Shown: positions 13,533 through 27,500, numbered from the stretch's first letter. The stretch: 64,000 bases of DNA from Schistocephalus solidus (GCA_017591395.1 WEDG01006499.1:158129-222128); one strand, 5' to 3'. The notes: a model not told the origin generated them from the sequence alone. A program made the numbers and translations.

Positions 13533-15084
13533 AAGGTCCAGAATGGGAATATTAAGTCTTCATGGAATTTGGTGCATAGTCAGTCACAACACATATGAGA
13601 CTTTCTACACCATGGGGAGAGGGATTATATAACCCAGAAGGACGCATTTTACAGAATATTACTAAGGCAGGCACTTGTTAAGTCTGCCAATTTGTTACCG
13701 AAACAACTTCCTCGCACTCGAATATGTGTTTCAGTGCGGGAACACTCTAAGCTCCCAGTCGTACCTTACGTTGATATTGCGTCTGAATTGTTTTGCCGAA
13801 ACGTGTTCCTACGTATTTAACCATTATGAATTTCATCTCTTCAAAATCCTCCGGGAGCAGAGTCTGTCTGTTAGTCCAGCTGCTGGGTTTTCGGCGAGTA
13901 GCGAGAGTGGAAAAATTAAATTAGGCCGAGTCCTGCGGGGAAAAGACATATAAGTGATTAAATTGGGAGCTTGTCCCACACGCTACCTTTTAAAGCACTG
14001 AAAATCCCGATGACAGCACTGTAACATTGATATTGTAAGCCGCCAATAAATAAACTCCGTTCATACCACTGAACACTTGTCTAGCATCCACATCAACCGA
14101 GAATTTCCACAGACCTGGTCCATTTTTTCTAGGGCGTAGGAGGCATGCTGGACTACTAAGCGTGAAATGGGATCCCAGCTATCTCATTGCGCAAAGTGCA
14201 AAGATTATTGCGCTCTAATATCTAAAACATGATTATGGAAATTGATTAAATTGCACTTTCGACATTTTTTATCAAAGCGAAATCTGACGAAGAGATTCAG
14301 GGTGCTGGAAGGTAACATTGTGGGCATGAACTTCGGGTTTTCGCACTACAACGGAAATTGAATGAAACTTTTCTGAAGCTGAGCGGCGATCACCGGGTGA
14401 AGTTTTCATCAATCATCTGAAAAGCCAGTCTGTGGCCGGTATACGTACTTCCAGCTTAAAGAACACTTTGCAAGCGGCCGTAAGCTTGCCATCTACACGA
14501 TAGGACAATGTGTCGACCAAATTGCCGATGAAAGCCCTTACGTGCCACTGCCAGAACCAACAGGCAAACTACTGTGTCTTAGTCTACCGCTTGTTGTCCG
14601 CAAATGAAATGCCCAGGCAAAATCAGATGACTCTCCAACTAAACACACTGGTCGATTTGGTGTCACGAAATCACTAAATAACAGCAGTAGACAGAAATGC
14701 GGTCTTGCTGTGCAGATTGAATCGCATCAGAGAATACTCATATTCAAGCCGTTGGATTCCGGGGCAGCCGAATACAGTATAGGACTCACCCAGAAGAGTC
14801 GCAATTAATGGATCGACTAGGTAATCCTTTAGTGGACTGTCCAAATAGCTCGGAGGGCTTGCAGATGCACCTCCGGCCAAAAGATATGTCTTTCCAAATT
14901 AACGGGTGACAATTTGACGAAATTAATGGCTTAAGATACCTCTGGATTTATTTTTCAGAAATTGAACAAAGTAGAGTCGATATGACGACTTCACTTTGTC
15001 ATTCCGTTTTCATACGCCCTATGTCACTCTGCCCCGTCATGATGCTTAAACTGTTAAAAACTCTGGTCATCGCGAACATACAGG

Positions 15085-16010
15085 GAATTCCCTATCTCAT
15101 GAACTGTCGACCGAAATTCTGAAATGTGTTTTCGATTGGAACAAATAGGGTTGTTATATGGATTATCCTGCAGCCTTATCCCACCATATTTCAGCCAAGT
15201 CAGGATGCTGGATTTTGAACGAGCTGCCTTGTGGAAATGGCTACTTAAGCAGTATGCATTTTTCTCACTGATTTTTCATGTCCTTATAAATTCGAACATA
15301 TTTTATAGAAAACATGTACAAAGATACGATTTCTTATACTCGTTTGGTAGCGAATGGTGTCGTCTTCAAATTTTATAAATGAAAAAAGGGTATCTTTTGG
15401 TTTTAAAAAAGGTTTAAGTTGCCGAATAATTTTGAACCCTACCGAACGTTAGGCCTGCATTCAAGGTTTCCAAACTACATGCTGTATACATTCTGTGTAA
15501 GGAACATCATACATTTCTCTACGCTTTGAGGAAGAGATCATACATTTTTCATAATATTTGACCATAGATGTGGATCCTGTTGTAAACATTCTAGGCAATC
15601 TGAATAAATTGATGGATACGATTTATTATAAATAGACAGTTCACTGTCTTAAAAAATCTCATAATAAGAAAGTTTTTGAATACCAAAAGTTATCAATTCT
15701 TTGAGTAAAAAATTTGAAGAAGATGCAATTTGCTACCAAACTAGTGCATTGTTTGTATAAAATATATTTGAATTTATAAGTACATGGAAATTCAGTGAGA
15801 AAAAATACGCCACTCAAGTAGCATTTTTTACAGAGTATACTTTATACAGGCAGTCAGAAATAAGCTCGTTCAAAGGTGTGCAGCCCACTGTAACTGACAT
15901 ATTTTGGGATTGGACTGCAAGCTCATCAGTGTAACAATGCTACTTAAGTAATTTTTTCGAATTGAAAACACATTTCAGAATTTCGGTCAACATTTAATGA
16001 GATAGGGAAA
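15085..16010. repeat. long inverted repeat (foldback element), about 925 bp
   Basis: The left arm (about 15,085-15,410) and right arm (about 15,675-16,010) are reverse complements. The left end reads CCCTATCTCAT followed by GACCGAAATTCTGAAATGTG, and both appear reversed at the right end. Inner landmarks CTTATAAATTC and GTTTGGTAGC also pair. The arms are about 325 bp around a loop of about 265 bp, with small indels. Its end sequences differ from those of the 10.9-kb inverted repeat, so it is a different family. The open frame at 15,124-15,378 lies in the left arm and shows no protein similarity I recognise. Confidence 0.8.
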
Positions 16011-17276
16011 CAGTCTCCCTTAAAGGCCGTAAATGCTAGGCTACGTGCACGGAAGATGAACAGAAACGGAAGATTTTAGGCCTGCTTTGTCTGAGAACGA
16101 TCCTCAGACTAAAGTATTCAAATTTTATCTTAAAGGGGACAACAGTTTAGGGAGTACATCAGATCATCTAAGCAGAATATAGTTGAGTGGAAACATTTAC
16201 ACCCACTCAATTCATTATTTCAGTGCAGTCCCAACTTCAGCCAAGTCATCTGACTAAGGGTACTAAAAAGGGTCTTCGCTCGAAATCTGGTTCAATCCAA
16301 TCATGCAAAAAATTGAGTCATTTCATGAACCCCCACTAGCCGATCCCCATCGCTGGATCAACTAACAAGTACGCTCACGATATCGGCATGTTGTAGCCGA
16401 CGGAGATGCATTCTACGACAGAGAGTGGTGGCCATTTAAATCAATCACAATCGCAGATGTACAGAGTATGGGCGGAAAGTGAATGTTCACATGAATTTCA
16501 ATGGTAGAACTTCAACTACTAACACACCTCGATGGAGTCTGCAGCCCCATCACCCGTGTGCTCAACGCTCACGTGCCCCAGTGAGTGCCAAATCCTTGGC
16601 TGTTCTTGGTAGATGAAGGAAAAAAGAACTAGTTGAAATAAATTTGCACACCTAAAATGACAGTTAGGATTTAAAAATGTTTTACTTGTCTGTTTCAATC
16701 ACGCTCACAGTTAATGTACCGGTCAGGCAATCACGCAACAAAACAATAGCAGAGGCTTTACGACAGCAGGCAGGGCCCAAGGTTCGCTATTGGAAGGCTT
16801 GCTGTTCTCACCCTCTGCTGAGAAAAAGCTTTTGTTCATAATGCAGACCTCTTGGGTAGAAATGGGCCTAGGCCGGTGTATCATCTTTCATCAGTTGCAC
16901 ATCAGTCGTGTGCGAAAGGCAGATGCAAATACATCCTGTCTTTGAACTTCGCCTATCCACCGGATGGTCAAAAATGCACTTGGACATACGCGACGCAAAA
17001 GATTGTAGTTGAGGAGTGCAACCAATAGTTCCTGCTCACAAGAATGATGGCGACTTCAATCGTAAAGACCTTATGCTTCCGGAAAGTGAAACTGTTTGTG
17101 AGGAAGCCCGTTTCGTAGGGTAGCCTAAGGTTGCACGAGCCAGAGTAATGCGTAAGAGGATTACTCTGAACCCTCTTCGAATCAATATACAGAATTGTCA
17201 AACGCACTATGTAGACTGTGGCTAGCGCGGATCGTTGTATCATCTTGATTCTCCGAGATTTGGTGACGTTGTGTTT

Positions 17277-17296
17277 ATGAGAGAGAGAGAGAGGAA
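17277..17296. repeat. GA microsatellite
   Basis: A short (GA)n run on the plus strand followed by an interrupted AGAG stretch. It is a simple sequence repeat with no gene content seen around it. Confidence 0.7.
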
Positions 17297-18054
17297 TAGA
17301 GAGAAAGGTCGCTTATTCAAAGCCCGCGAAAAGGCGAAAGTTCTAAAACGCTTCCTTAGCGTCATTTTTATATTTCTGCTATTAAAATAAAAGTAAAGGC
17401 TTTGTGGACATTTTGAACGGCCGTTAGCATACCCACTGTGTGCTAACAAACGGCTGATTAGATCCTTTATGTTTTAGAGAGTTTGTGTGTATCTGAAAGC
17501 ACAAAATTAACGAGTGATGTCTGTGTTACATTTTCACTCTATTTCAGCTATTTGCTATACAAAACCATCAAGGCCGGTGGCAAATGTTTGCCTTAGCCGC
17601 TATTTTTTAGCAATTAACATGGAAAAAGACAATGATAAATGTGGATCCAGATGGAACGTTGGCATAGAACAGGCGGCTAGGCGCGCACACGGATTACCAT
17701 TTTAGCAAAAATACTCCATGGTTACTTATCAACCGATGGATTCTCAGCACTAAAACAAATGTTCGCCTTAAGATTCCTCCAAAAGATATATTTTGTCACA
17801 ACAAACACAACGCAATCGGCAACTTCAAAGACTGGAATAGTTCTGATGCGATACTGGGAAAGCCATTAATTTTTGTTGTGACTATGAAAGTCCAATATTC
17901 AGAACAGCGGCGTAAATTCAGCGATCTAGTTTCGATTTAATTTCACAGCTTGTTTTGTGGGCGTTTTCTATTGCGCATAGGCTGCTTTAAGGCCTTTTAC
18001 ACTTGGCGGATATGCTGTACTTTTTGGGAAGGGTAGTGTTAGTACAGCGCCAAG

Positions 18055-18153
18055 AAAGCCAGAAACTCCAGGCTCGTGTAATACGGAACCGGTGGTAATA
18101 TAGGTTTTACGAGTGGGGCATTACAGTAGGTAATATAAGGTGCATAAGGACAC
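18055..18153 (+). repeat. 95-bp direct repeat, copy 1
   Basis: This segment matches 19,272-19,366 closely in the same orientation. Shared runs include GGCTCGTGTAATAC, GGTTTTACGAGTGGGGCATT and ACAGTAGGTAATATAAGGTG. The identity type is unknown. The pair could be a local duplication, two copies of a dispersed repeat, or very short terminal repeats of a 1.3-kb element. Confidence 0.75.
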
Positions 18154-19271
18154 TGCTAGTGTGACCGGTCCTCGAGTATAAGCAGATCTTTGATCAGGTC
18201 ACGCAAAGCGACTACAACATCACCCTGAGCAGACTTGCAGGGGAAATTCCCGTAATAGGGGGTGGAAACTCTAGTCGAAGTCAGTTATGTTCAAAATTAG
18301 TCAGCCACGATCGGAAAACCCCACCTCGTAGATGCAGTCAGTGTCAATATTGTACTGCGGCAATGCCCACATGATCATAAGTAAGGTTTGGCCGGCATAA
18401 TTGTCACCTGATTCATCGGCTAAAGCCCGAACGGATCAGTTGCTACAGGCTTAGTTGCATCAAATGAAATAATTTGTATTACACAGGGGTTTAGGGGCTC
18501 GATACAGACTGGGCTACGTAATTTTTTAATGGACATTCGGATAGATGTCCAGCCAACAGGGTAACAGAAGAAGGAAGAATTTACTGACTGATTCATTATT
18601 TCCATGTCTTATGCAACATTACACAATATAGTCAATGTTATGGACATCAATTCTCTGCGTCCTGCTGACAGTGGCACCAACAATCCATTAGTGATTATTC
18701 GTCAGGTCCAGAAGGCGGCTAACTTCACAGCCAGTCATCTCTAGGAACTTTTGCATAAGTTGACAACAGTGGCACACCGGGTAAGCAACAGACATGCGAA
18801 CAGACAGGTTTCGTCTTCGCGTAGTGCCTGATTGAATCACCCTACTCCTTAATTTAGCTTGACTTTTCCGCTACGCACAATAACCTTGTCGGAGAACAGC
18901 ATGCGCCAAAACTCCAGAAACAGACGCAAAAAATTGAAGCATACTTTCAAATTGAAAAGGTGGCTCAAGTGAAGTTTAAACGCTAGCTAGAGTGGAACAT
19001 GACGCCAAGTTAACTCCACACGAAGTGCTTAGAAAACAATACCTATGTAATGTTGGCTCTTCCGTGGGGTAACCTAGCAATCGGAACGCCTAGAAAGAGT
19101 ACAGACGAAATGCAGTTATTTAAGTCGTGTGTAGGCAATAAGCACTGCACTTGGGGTGTATTTCTAAACTTAACAAGCGTTTCCTTATGATTTGAAAACC
19201 ATACGGTACATAATTTCTGCAATACAAATTAATATAGCTTTGGTAATAGTGGATTATGTACAGCATCAAGA

Positions 19272-19366
19272 GAGACAGAAACCCGAGGCTCGTGTAATAC
19301 AGAATCGGTAGCAATAGAGGTTTTACGAGTGGGGCATTACAGTAGGTAATATAAGGTGAATAAGGT
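19272..19366 (+). repeat. 95-bp direct repeat, copy 2
   Basis: Second copy of the repeat at 18,055-18,153, about 1.2 kb downstream. Similarity stops abruptly on both sides. The interval between the copies has no protein I can identify. Confidence 0.75.
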
Positions 19367-20292
19367 CCTTGCAGAATTGCATATGTTGCTCTTTGAATTT
19401 ACGATGTTGATAGTGTGCATCTGTTATAAAGGCGCCAAAAATTTGATAGTCATAGCGGATAGCGGCCTGTAATCACAGGGATGACTCATCGCCCTTTTCA
19501 CCGGCATAGACTTCAAAAGAATCCGATTACTCGATATCGGTGTAGAAATGATAAGTATTCTCGCGGGACACCTTCACAAATTGTACAGTTTTCCATTGTC
19601 AAGCCTATGGTTTCTGGCCTTCTTAGTGCAGTCCATAACCTATAATTACTTACTTTTTTAGCGTCGACTGGATAAACAAAAATAGAGCCCTCTTGAATAA
19701 GCTGTGTTATATTTTAGGTAGAACTCATGTATCATGGGAAATTTGGCGTTCAGTCGGTACCACATAGTTCTGAACGAAACATTTTAGGTCGACGTAGGAT
19801 GATAATGTAGACACTTGAATCTGGTGTTGTCAGGTTCATGGAAATAACTGAATAGTAGTTTAACCAACCAAACGACAGTCAGTAGCAAACTAGGTGAAAT
19901 CGAGTTGGACGGTGTAATAAACGTGTGGTCACTTCCCCCAAATTAATGGCATTTGGCTTGAGCATTCTCACAGTATAAAAGCAGTTCTCTCTCGATCGTT
20001 CAATAATATCAGAAAAAATTATGGCACTGGAAATAACACAGGATCATGGGAGGGACATCTAAAACCAGGAATTCAATTGAGCTTCTCGTGTAGGTTTTTA
20101 GCACAAGAGGATAAATTCAAAAAGAACATATCATGTTCTTTGTCAGAATCTTAGTTTGAATCGTTAGGTTAATCAACTAGTGAGACTCGAGAGTGAGCCC
20201 CAAGGCACAACGGGACTAGTGAGTCCCGTAACTGATCAGTGCGAACCTATATACCATTGCTAATATTCCTGATCAAAAATGACAAGCAAACG

Positions 20293-20434
20293 ACCCCATG
20301 GCGCAGTGGGTTAGAACGTTTGATTTCTAACCAACAGGTCACGGGTTAGAGCCTCAGTTGCAGGTGATGATGGCTTATCAGCCAGAAACGGTCATTCCAG
20401 TCTCCCTCGTCTTTGTCGGTAATTTCATTATGAC
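20293..20434 (+). mobile_element. tRNA-headed SINE, copy 2
   Basis: The A-box-like ATGGCGCAGTGGGTTAGAAC (20,299-20,318) and B-box-like GGGTTAGAGCCTC head are followed by a tail with GCCAGAAACGGTCATTCCAG and CTCCCTCGTCTTTGTCGGTA. The tail matches the copy at 9,640-9,802. Both copies share TTCTA, then CAACAGGT, in the region between the boxes, so the head is also homologous. The two heads differ by many substitutions, which indicates an old family. Confidence 0.7.
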
Positions 20435-21477
20435 AATGTGATCAACCCTAAGCATCAAATTCGCATAACTTCTATACCCCTACTTGGGTGTTCTTTACTT
20501 TACGGTTCCAACAAAAACCCAAGCAGGCATTAATTTCTAAAAATTCACAAAAATGAAAAGCACTTGTTTTTAACCATGTATCTACTGTTGCGACAAACGA
20601 CGAGCAAGACGCAAGTGGAAATATATTTAACGGGTGATATTCTTCTTGAAACCACCTGCCTCCTTTATAAGAGTTTTTTGTCAAAATGTTAGAATATGTG
20701 TGATCAGCAATCAACCTGAAGCAAAGTAATTTGCCCATGAAGACTATCTGATCTGTAGGATGTTTTGTGCAAAAACAGGAATTTGCGTACAGTTAAAAAG
20801 GACCCTGACGTGACTTCGGAGAGTTGTAAGGCTGCAAGGAGTGACTCGTATTTGCCCAACTTTCACCCGGCCTAATTATTTTACTTATTCGGTGTGTCAC
20901 CGGTCCTCACTACTCTACTGTGAACAAACCGTCTTTACTGGTCAGCCGTTCGACTCCGCAAACTTCAATCCCTTCTGGTCCAAACCAGCAATTCATAAAA
21001 ACGCTAGACAGGTAACCGGCGTCATGGAAGGTGACTTGATTGACCAACTGTTTTGGTGCGATTCCTATAACGATTTTTGCCATCGGTATCGTCCGTGCAA
21101 GTACTTAGATGCGAAGGTTAATTGCCTCTTAGTGTAGCCACGACAAATGAAGTCTCGTTTGGGGGAGCGAGGGTGTGAAATGGCATGTTGACGCAGAGAT
21201 GAAATCTCTGTGCCTTGAAAGCGAGTCTTTGGAAAGCTTAACAGACTGACATTAAAGGGCATTGTGATTGCAGGCAAAGGAGACTTCGAATATAGGGGGA
21301 GGGTCGCTTGAAGTAACGTCTAGCACGCATAGTGAATACTCTTTTTTTGAAGATCTTAGATTCGCTTACTTTGCCAGACGTCATGACCCAAATGTGCTTA
21401 AGTGAAACCAATTTTCTTTCCCACATTTACACAGCCTCTTAGGATTATTGAACACCGTGCAACCGGATGAAATGTCG

Positions 21478-21572
21478 GTCTGATGAAGGCCCGTAGCGTC
21501 AAAATGAGACGGGAGATTCATATTGGAGTTTCCAGACTCCTACCTGAAAACCCTCCTGTTTCACCTACCAAA
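21478..21572 (+). other. relic with hammerhead-like core, Penelope-like tail suspected
   Basis: The segment CTGATGAAGGCCCGTAGCGT followed by CAAAATGAGACGGG resembles CTGATGA-stem-GAAA cores reported in the terminal repeats of Penelope-like retroelements. Here the expected GAAA reads AAAA, so the core is decayed. No Penelope reverse transcriptase frame was found next to it. The assignment is a pattern match only. Confidence 0.3.
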
Positions 21573-24500
21573 GAAATTTATACAATCACGCAGTGGTATT
21601 TAATTTGCACGGAATAAATCAAGAGGTACTTGGAGAACTGACTAAAATGTAAGAATTTCTTCCGATCCATTAACTACTGCAGGCTGTTTAACTATTAATT
21701 TAAATATATACTCTCAGTTATTGTCCTTTCAGATTATCATTCAGTCTGTAAAGTTCCTGTCTTTACCCAATAGCTTTCCCTCAATAGTTAAAAACATACT
21801 AATTGATAAGAGGTGTCTCAGTTGGTCTAGCAAGTTTTCTAATTAGTCTAACATTAGCCTTTACATTTATTTTACTTGAAGGTCTTATCAGCATAGCATT
21901 AAAGAATCTCTAGTCCGCAAGATGTCCTGTTTTACTTAATTTCTAAGAGAAGGAGTGATAAGCTGACATTTGCTTTTTAGCGGCATCGTTTTGATTCAAG
22001 AAACTAGGTTCTAGTCGGACAAAAAGCGACACTATCATGTGAGCGCAATCTTTCACGTACCCTAATCTAGTATCTCGCAGCTGGTTGTGCTTGCTCTGCT
22101 GGGGTGGATGTTACCCAAGTTCCATTAACAGTAGGTTGAAACCATCTGCACGGAACTTGGCTAACCTACTGAGTACTTCCTCACGGCCGGCTTCTAAATG
22201 TAAGCGTTTGTGTTATACCTCGCAGACTTCATAGTCACTATTCTCAGAAAACCGCCCCCCAAGACTATTACAGCACAATTTTGCACTATTCGGTAATTTT
22301 CGTATTTTTTTCTTATCGCACGGTGATCACGACCAAATTACCAGTTGAAAAGATTCGCTTGAACGACATGCGTCTGGATAAAAAGAATACTTTGTAAAAC
22401 CCCTGTAATTTTATGATATAAAATGCTCCCTAAAACCAGATAAAAGGTTTTTAAATTCTACCCGTGTTATATCTGGTACGTGCATTTCCTATTGTTTATG
22501 AGAAAAATAAGTGTATAGCCCCTAATAGAAGATTCAAGTGGTGCAGCTGTGTGATCCAACTTTAGGGTCTGGAACTGTTGCATTCCAAGAAACTCAGAAT
22601 ATTATATATTTCGGCGACATCTTTTAACCGCCACCTGTCGTTGTGGTGTGAAGGACGAAGTTGGGAACACTGGACAGGTAAGGCAGTTGAGAGATTTGAT
22701 AATGACCGGCTGTGTCATTTACGAAAAAAATGCAACTCATTTCGCATATTTCCGTTATCCTTCGAAAATGCACAGGCAATGCGCTCCACCACACATTATC
22801 CCTAAATATTGCCATTTTCTTTGCCTCGCGTATACCGAACGAACGCAAAGGCATTTAACAACCAGATATGACGAGCTCAGCCAAAAATTGTATGTAAATT
22901 CGGGAGCTCAAATCACCACAGAAGGATTAGCTTTGGAGCCTTCGTTCGCGCGCGCATGACACTTCGGCATAAAGCTCGTTAGATGCACTTTGCACCTCTA
23001 TGTTTGAGCAGGACTTTCAAAAATGGCTAGCTCTTGCTTTGCCACAATACCTCGTGCCCCCATAACGTCAGTTCAGTTGGTCGCCAATACATGACCATGG
23101 TTTGCACCCTATATAAAATACTGCCTCAGAAGGCTCAGCCTTCTTCGTCAACAACATATTAAAATTAGTTTTACGCTCAGAACCTGAAGCAATTCACATT
23201 TCGGTAATTCTTTTATTTCTCCTTCATACAGTGCGGCGAGAAGAGGTAGTGGAAGTATCACCGCGAAGTCTTTGGGCACCAATGAAGTCTGCTTTTTGTT
23301 TAAAATGTCCGGCTTCCTTATTTGGGTATCAAAATGGCATAAGATGGCATAATTTAGTATCCGTAGCTTAAAACATAAAATTCTAACCACTGCAAGTATG
23401 GTAAGATCGACGGACACCCTCCTGCCCTGTCAAATCTGGGCTCTTTCTTTCAGATGTTTCAGACACCACAAACGGTAACCAGTAAACTGTCAGATAGCTT
23501 TTGAAAATTGCTACGTGCTGATTACTGTTTGTTCTATTAAATGACTGATAGTCAGTTAAGCGCAAACATTCTAAAAATGAAATTTTCACGGTTTAATAAA
23601 ATTGTAACTTCTCCATATCTTAGAAGGAATAAAAGCTCATCTGGAACGAAATTTCTCTGGAATGATTCAATGTGGAACTTATCAATATTCTTAATTAAAA
23701 TACTCCGAGAGTCTTGAGGTTTGAGTGAAATTTATGATTTTAATCGAAATATAAAACTTTCACAGTGATTGATGTTTTCGAATAGGAATATTATCAGGTC
23801 TCATGAGTAAATGTTTAAATTCTTCTTTGACTTCCCTTTTAAAACTGTCAGTTCTACTTGATTAATGCTCACTAAATACTCATCAGGACGCAAACGCATA
23901 GTGCGTACAAACGAGCGTACCATAGATGCCTTGAACTGAGGAATGTGCGTTGTGTTCTCAACTTTTAAAATACTCTTCTGGTTTCGGGAATGCAAACTTT
24001 TCATCTTGCTAATCAGAAAGAAAGTATAAATTCACGTGCCACTTTAAGAGTACTTTTCCTTACGGATAGAAGTTTTGTGTCCTAATTTCTCTAAACAAAA
24101 AGGGAAGCTTATTCAATAACTTTATGTCTTAGGTCTGATATTAGCAGTAATACATTTATAGATTAATCAAATTTACTTTGCTCCCGCTCACTTAAACTGA
24201 ACCCAACACACTTTCTCTTTTCCAATTACTGTTATCTACGACTAAGCTAATCCATAAGAAGGATCAGCTGCTTCATGTTTGTCCATTTCTGAAAGCTTGC
24301 ATGTTTGTATTTCTCGAATTAGTAAATAATCAATGAGTTAATTGCTAAGGAGCAAGAAGGGTTTAAAAAGACCTTTGAAAAATACTCCCGAACCATCGGA
24401 TAAAACTTCGGCAGAAAAGTGAAGGAAAAACGATTGGTTCATTGTTAAGTAGACTCGATTTATGAGCAAGAGGGTTTAAATCTGTCTACTCCAAAACCTA

Positions 24501-27500
24501 GGAAAGGCCGTTATTATAACTTATATAGCAGTGCCTCGCTGTTCTTTCGGAAAACAGATTAATAGATTGCTAGGGTGGAATAGTACTCAGCCTGGAAGCT
24601 GATGAAGACTCGATAATTTTAAAAGCTTCTGGAGGCATGTCACTAGGATGCTAATTTGGACACAGCAGGAGTAGATGAGCGGTTCTGATTTGTGATGACG
24701 TTTCCTATCATGGGCGACAGCCAAGAAATTTTTTCACTTGAGTATAACTTCTTGCGATCGTTATGTTTAGTACAGACACCGGAATTTCGAGGATTTCAAA
24801 AAAACTACACTGCACTCTATAATGTTTCGGTAATTTGACTTCCTATTCTTATAATTCTTTGGGGGGGCGATAACAATAAAATACCTTTAACAATGAAACA
24901 AAATTAAAATCAGCTCAGCTTAACCAATCCGGCACATATTCACGCAAATTATAGGTATTGCGGCCAACATGAAATCCACACATTCTTAGTCTTAATACGA
25001 AAAATCGATCCCGATTAATTCTTGAAGCTAGCTTCTTCTAAAAGCATCATGAAAGATGAAAGAATATTGAGAAACCCGTATACAGTCAGTTCAAAACTGT
25101 TTATATTGAAAACTTGGTGTAGCTAAGATGGGTCAGTCAGACGTATCCAATATATGCCAGAAATGTAAGAAAGGCCTGTATAAGCTCTATCACAGATATC
25201 AACGGGTTTGATATTTCAGGGATGCTTTTACATCACTTTTTGAAATACCTAATTTAGTACATTTTTCGGTGTTTACATATTTTCTTTGAAAAAACTTCGG
25301 AAGAAAACCCTGCTCAAGAGTATTTACTTAAAACTCCCCAAACATTTCAGAGAAACTGCTCTTCAATTCATGGGCGAAAACGTCAATCGCATACTTAAAC
25401 AGTGCCGTGAAAATGCAAGAGTAATACATGGATTATAATCTGCATTTTTAAATGCTTGGGGACTGTAGTGATTATTCTCACCTATCTTGCAATAAAATGT
25501 TCATCAGGAACGTTTTTATCTCAAATAATGCTTGGAACTCTTTCCCAAAACTCCCATCAAAATTCTTTTACGCAAGCAGGCTGAATGACTTCGCCCTCAC
25601 TTTCCAGTTAATCGGCAGTCTAAAAGTAATATACTCCGCTGCTTTAAATAAGGAGTTCACAGCTAACACAGACGGCTAAATGGCTACTAGCAGTCAAGAA
25701 TGGTCAAAACACACCTAAAAGGACGTAAGCACTGGCTTGTTTGCCACCAACAATAACTCTTATCTTACCATCTGGATTACCTGTTGCGTACCATTCCCTT
25801 ATACCCTTAAGGCGCTTTGTGATTGATATTTATGTATTGTACTTATTTAAATAGGTTTCCGAACCAAAATAGGCCACACGATACAGCAACGCTTTTTGTG
25901 ACCAAAGGATTTTAACTCGTTTTCTGCTGAGTCTTCAATTAGGTTTAGCTTAGGCAAACTAGAAGTGATCCCTTCAAAAGCACAGTTCTAAAATGACGAT
26001 CGGCACTGGCTATGACTTTTGGCTTTATCCTTTATCCATCATCCTAATGCCCTCTCTTATTCTACTAGCTAGAAGTTGATCCTGGTACTACTAAACAGTT
26101 TATTTAAAACACAGAGAGGTTTTGATTGATTTGTCTATAGTCTGTGGACTAGTATCCACTATAAAAATTGATGCTGCTGACTCTGCTGTGTTTAAAAGGC
26201 GATTTTGCAAGTCAGAATCTTGAGAGAATTAGTAATTATTTTCCAAAATTCCTATTATAACGACAGGCGTTAGCGAAGTTTCCTAACATAGTGTCCAGTA
26301 CAAGAGTTAGAATTTGAATTCCGTCTCTATTAATCCGAATAAATGACTGATAACACATCGCGAAGGCTGTACTTTACGCGGTTGAATCTAAACGCGCACG
26401 AACGGAGCGACTAAATATCATTTATAATGCAAGTATAGCTGCCAAAAAGGAGTGATAACAACTGGAAGCTTAGAGCGTAAGCGACTTGCAAATAAGCGGC
26501 ATTCTTCCACTTCTAAGATGCAGTTACATATCTGCAAAAAATCTGATGCAGCAAAGTAGACCTTTTGAACATTTCCTTATTAAAGTCCGAAATACAACAC
26601 GGGCTGTGGAATTTAGCTTCGGTATGTCTCTTTGTGCCCACAAAAAAGTTTAAAATGGGAAATTATGAGGTCAGGCGAGAAGTTGTATTGATTATATTTT
26701 TCCTGCAATATAAAGCTTATATGCTTATAGAGAACAACGGAAATTAATTATTAATTTCATGATCAATTAGACTTTGCTCTTAGGAAAGCGAATAGCGAAG
26801 TTTGTGATCGGGAAAAAACTTTGAGCGAAGCTTCTTTGGTAGTGTACACTTAAACATTTTTCATAAAGTTCTTTCGCTTACTTACTTAAAATCTCATAAC
26901 TTCATGAATTTAGTACAAAAATATAATGATATAAAAGTCTTTTCAGGTTTATCCTCGCCAAGAGTACGAAATAAGTTTAATTGGAACCCTGTTCTAAAAT
27001 TTTACACACATTAAACAAACAATTTATGAAGACACTGGTAAGACCTTATGGTAAAGAACATAGCCGTTAAAATTGGAGTGAAACTCATTGAATTAACGTG
27101 CTCGCAGCATATATACCATACGCATAATTTTGATTGGGAATGCCAGTTACGGTCACGGGCTGCATTATTGCAAGGGGTTAAAACGTAAGGTGCTGGATGA
27201 TTGCATCGGATGCTTTGGACTTAAAATGACTATTTGTACTGATTACGATACAAAATTTACAGATGTTTTCTTGTGGTAATAGAAAACACAAGAGGTTACT
27301 GTTTGTAGATGCTTTCAGACTTTACTAAACAAGACTTATCTTAAATATTGCAATAGAATGATTTGCAAAAATCTTTGTCCTATTGACTGTTTATGAGTAG
27401 ATAAAGATCATACTTTCGTCATTTTAACATTTATTTGCAAGTCTTTAGCTTGTCACACATAATTCTTCTTTGCGAAAGATATTTAAGCTATGCTTTGTTA

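Noticed and set aside
14674..14880. 68-codon minus-strand frame and nearby plus-strand coding-looking stretch
   Set aside because: No recognisable motif, several stops in the longer reading, lies in the kinase intron. May be an old repeat.
18420..18605. Minus frame containing FDATKPVATDPFG, considered as an LTR-element RNase H or protease piece
   Set aside because: No catalytic triad or neighbouring pol motifs found.
24600..24645. GAAGC-TGATGA...AAAGCTTC considered as a hammerhead ribozyme
   Set aside because: The core lacks GAAA and the remaining stems; likely a chance hairpin.
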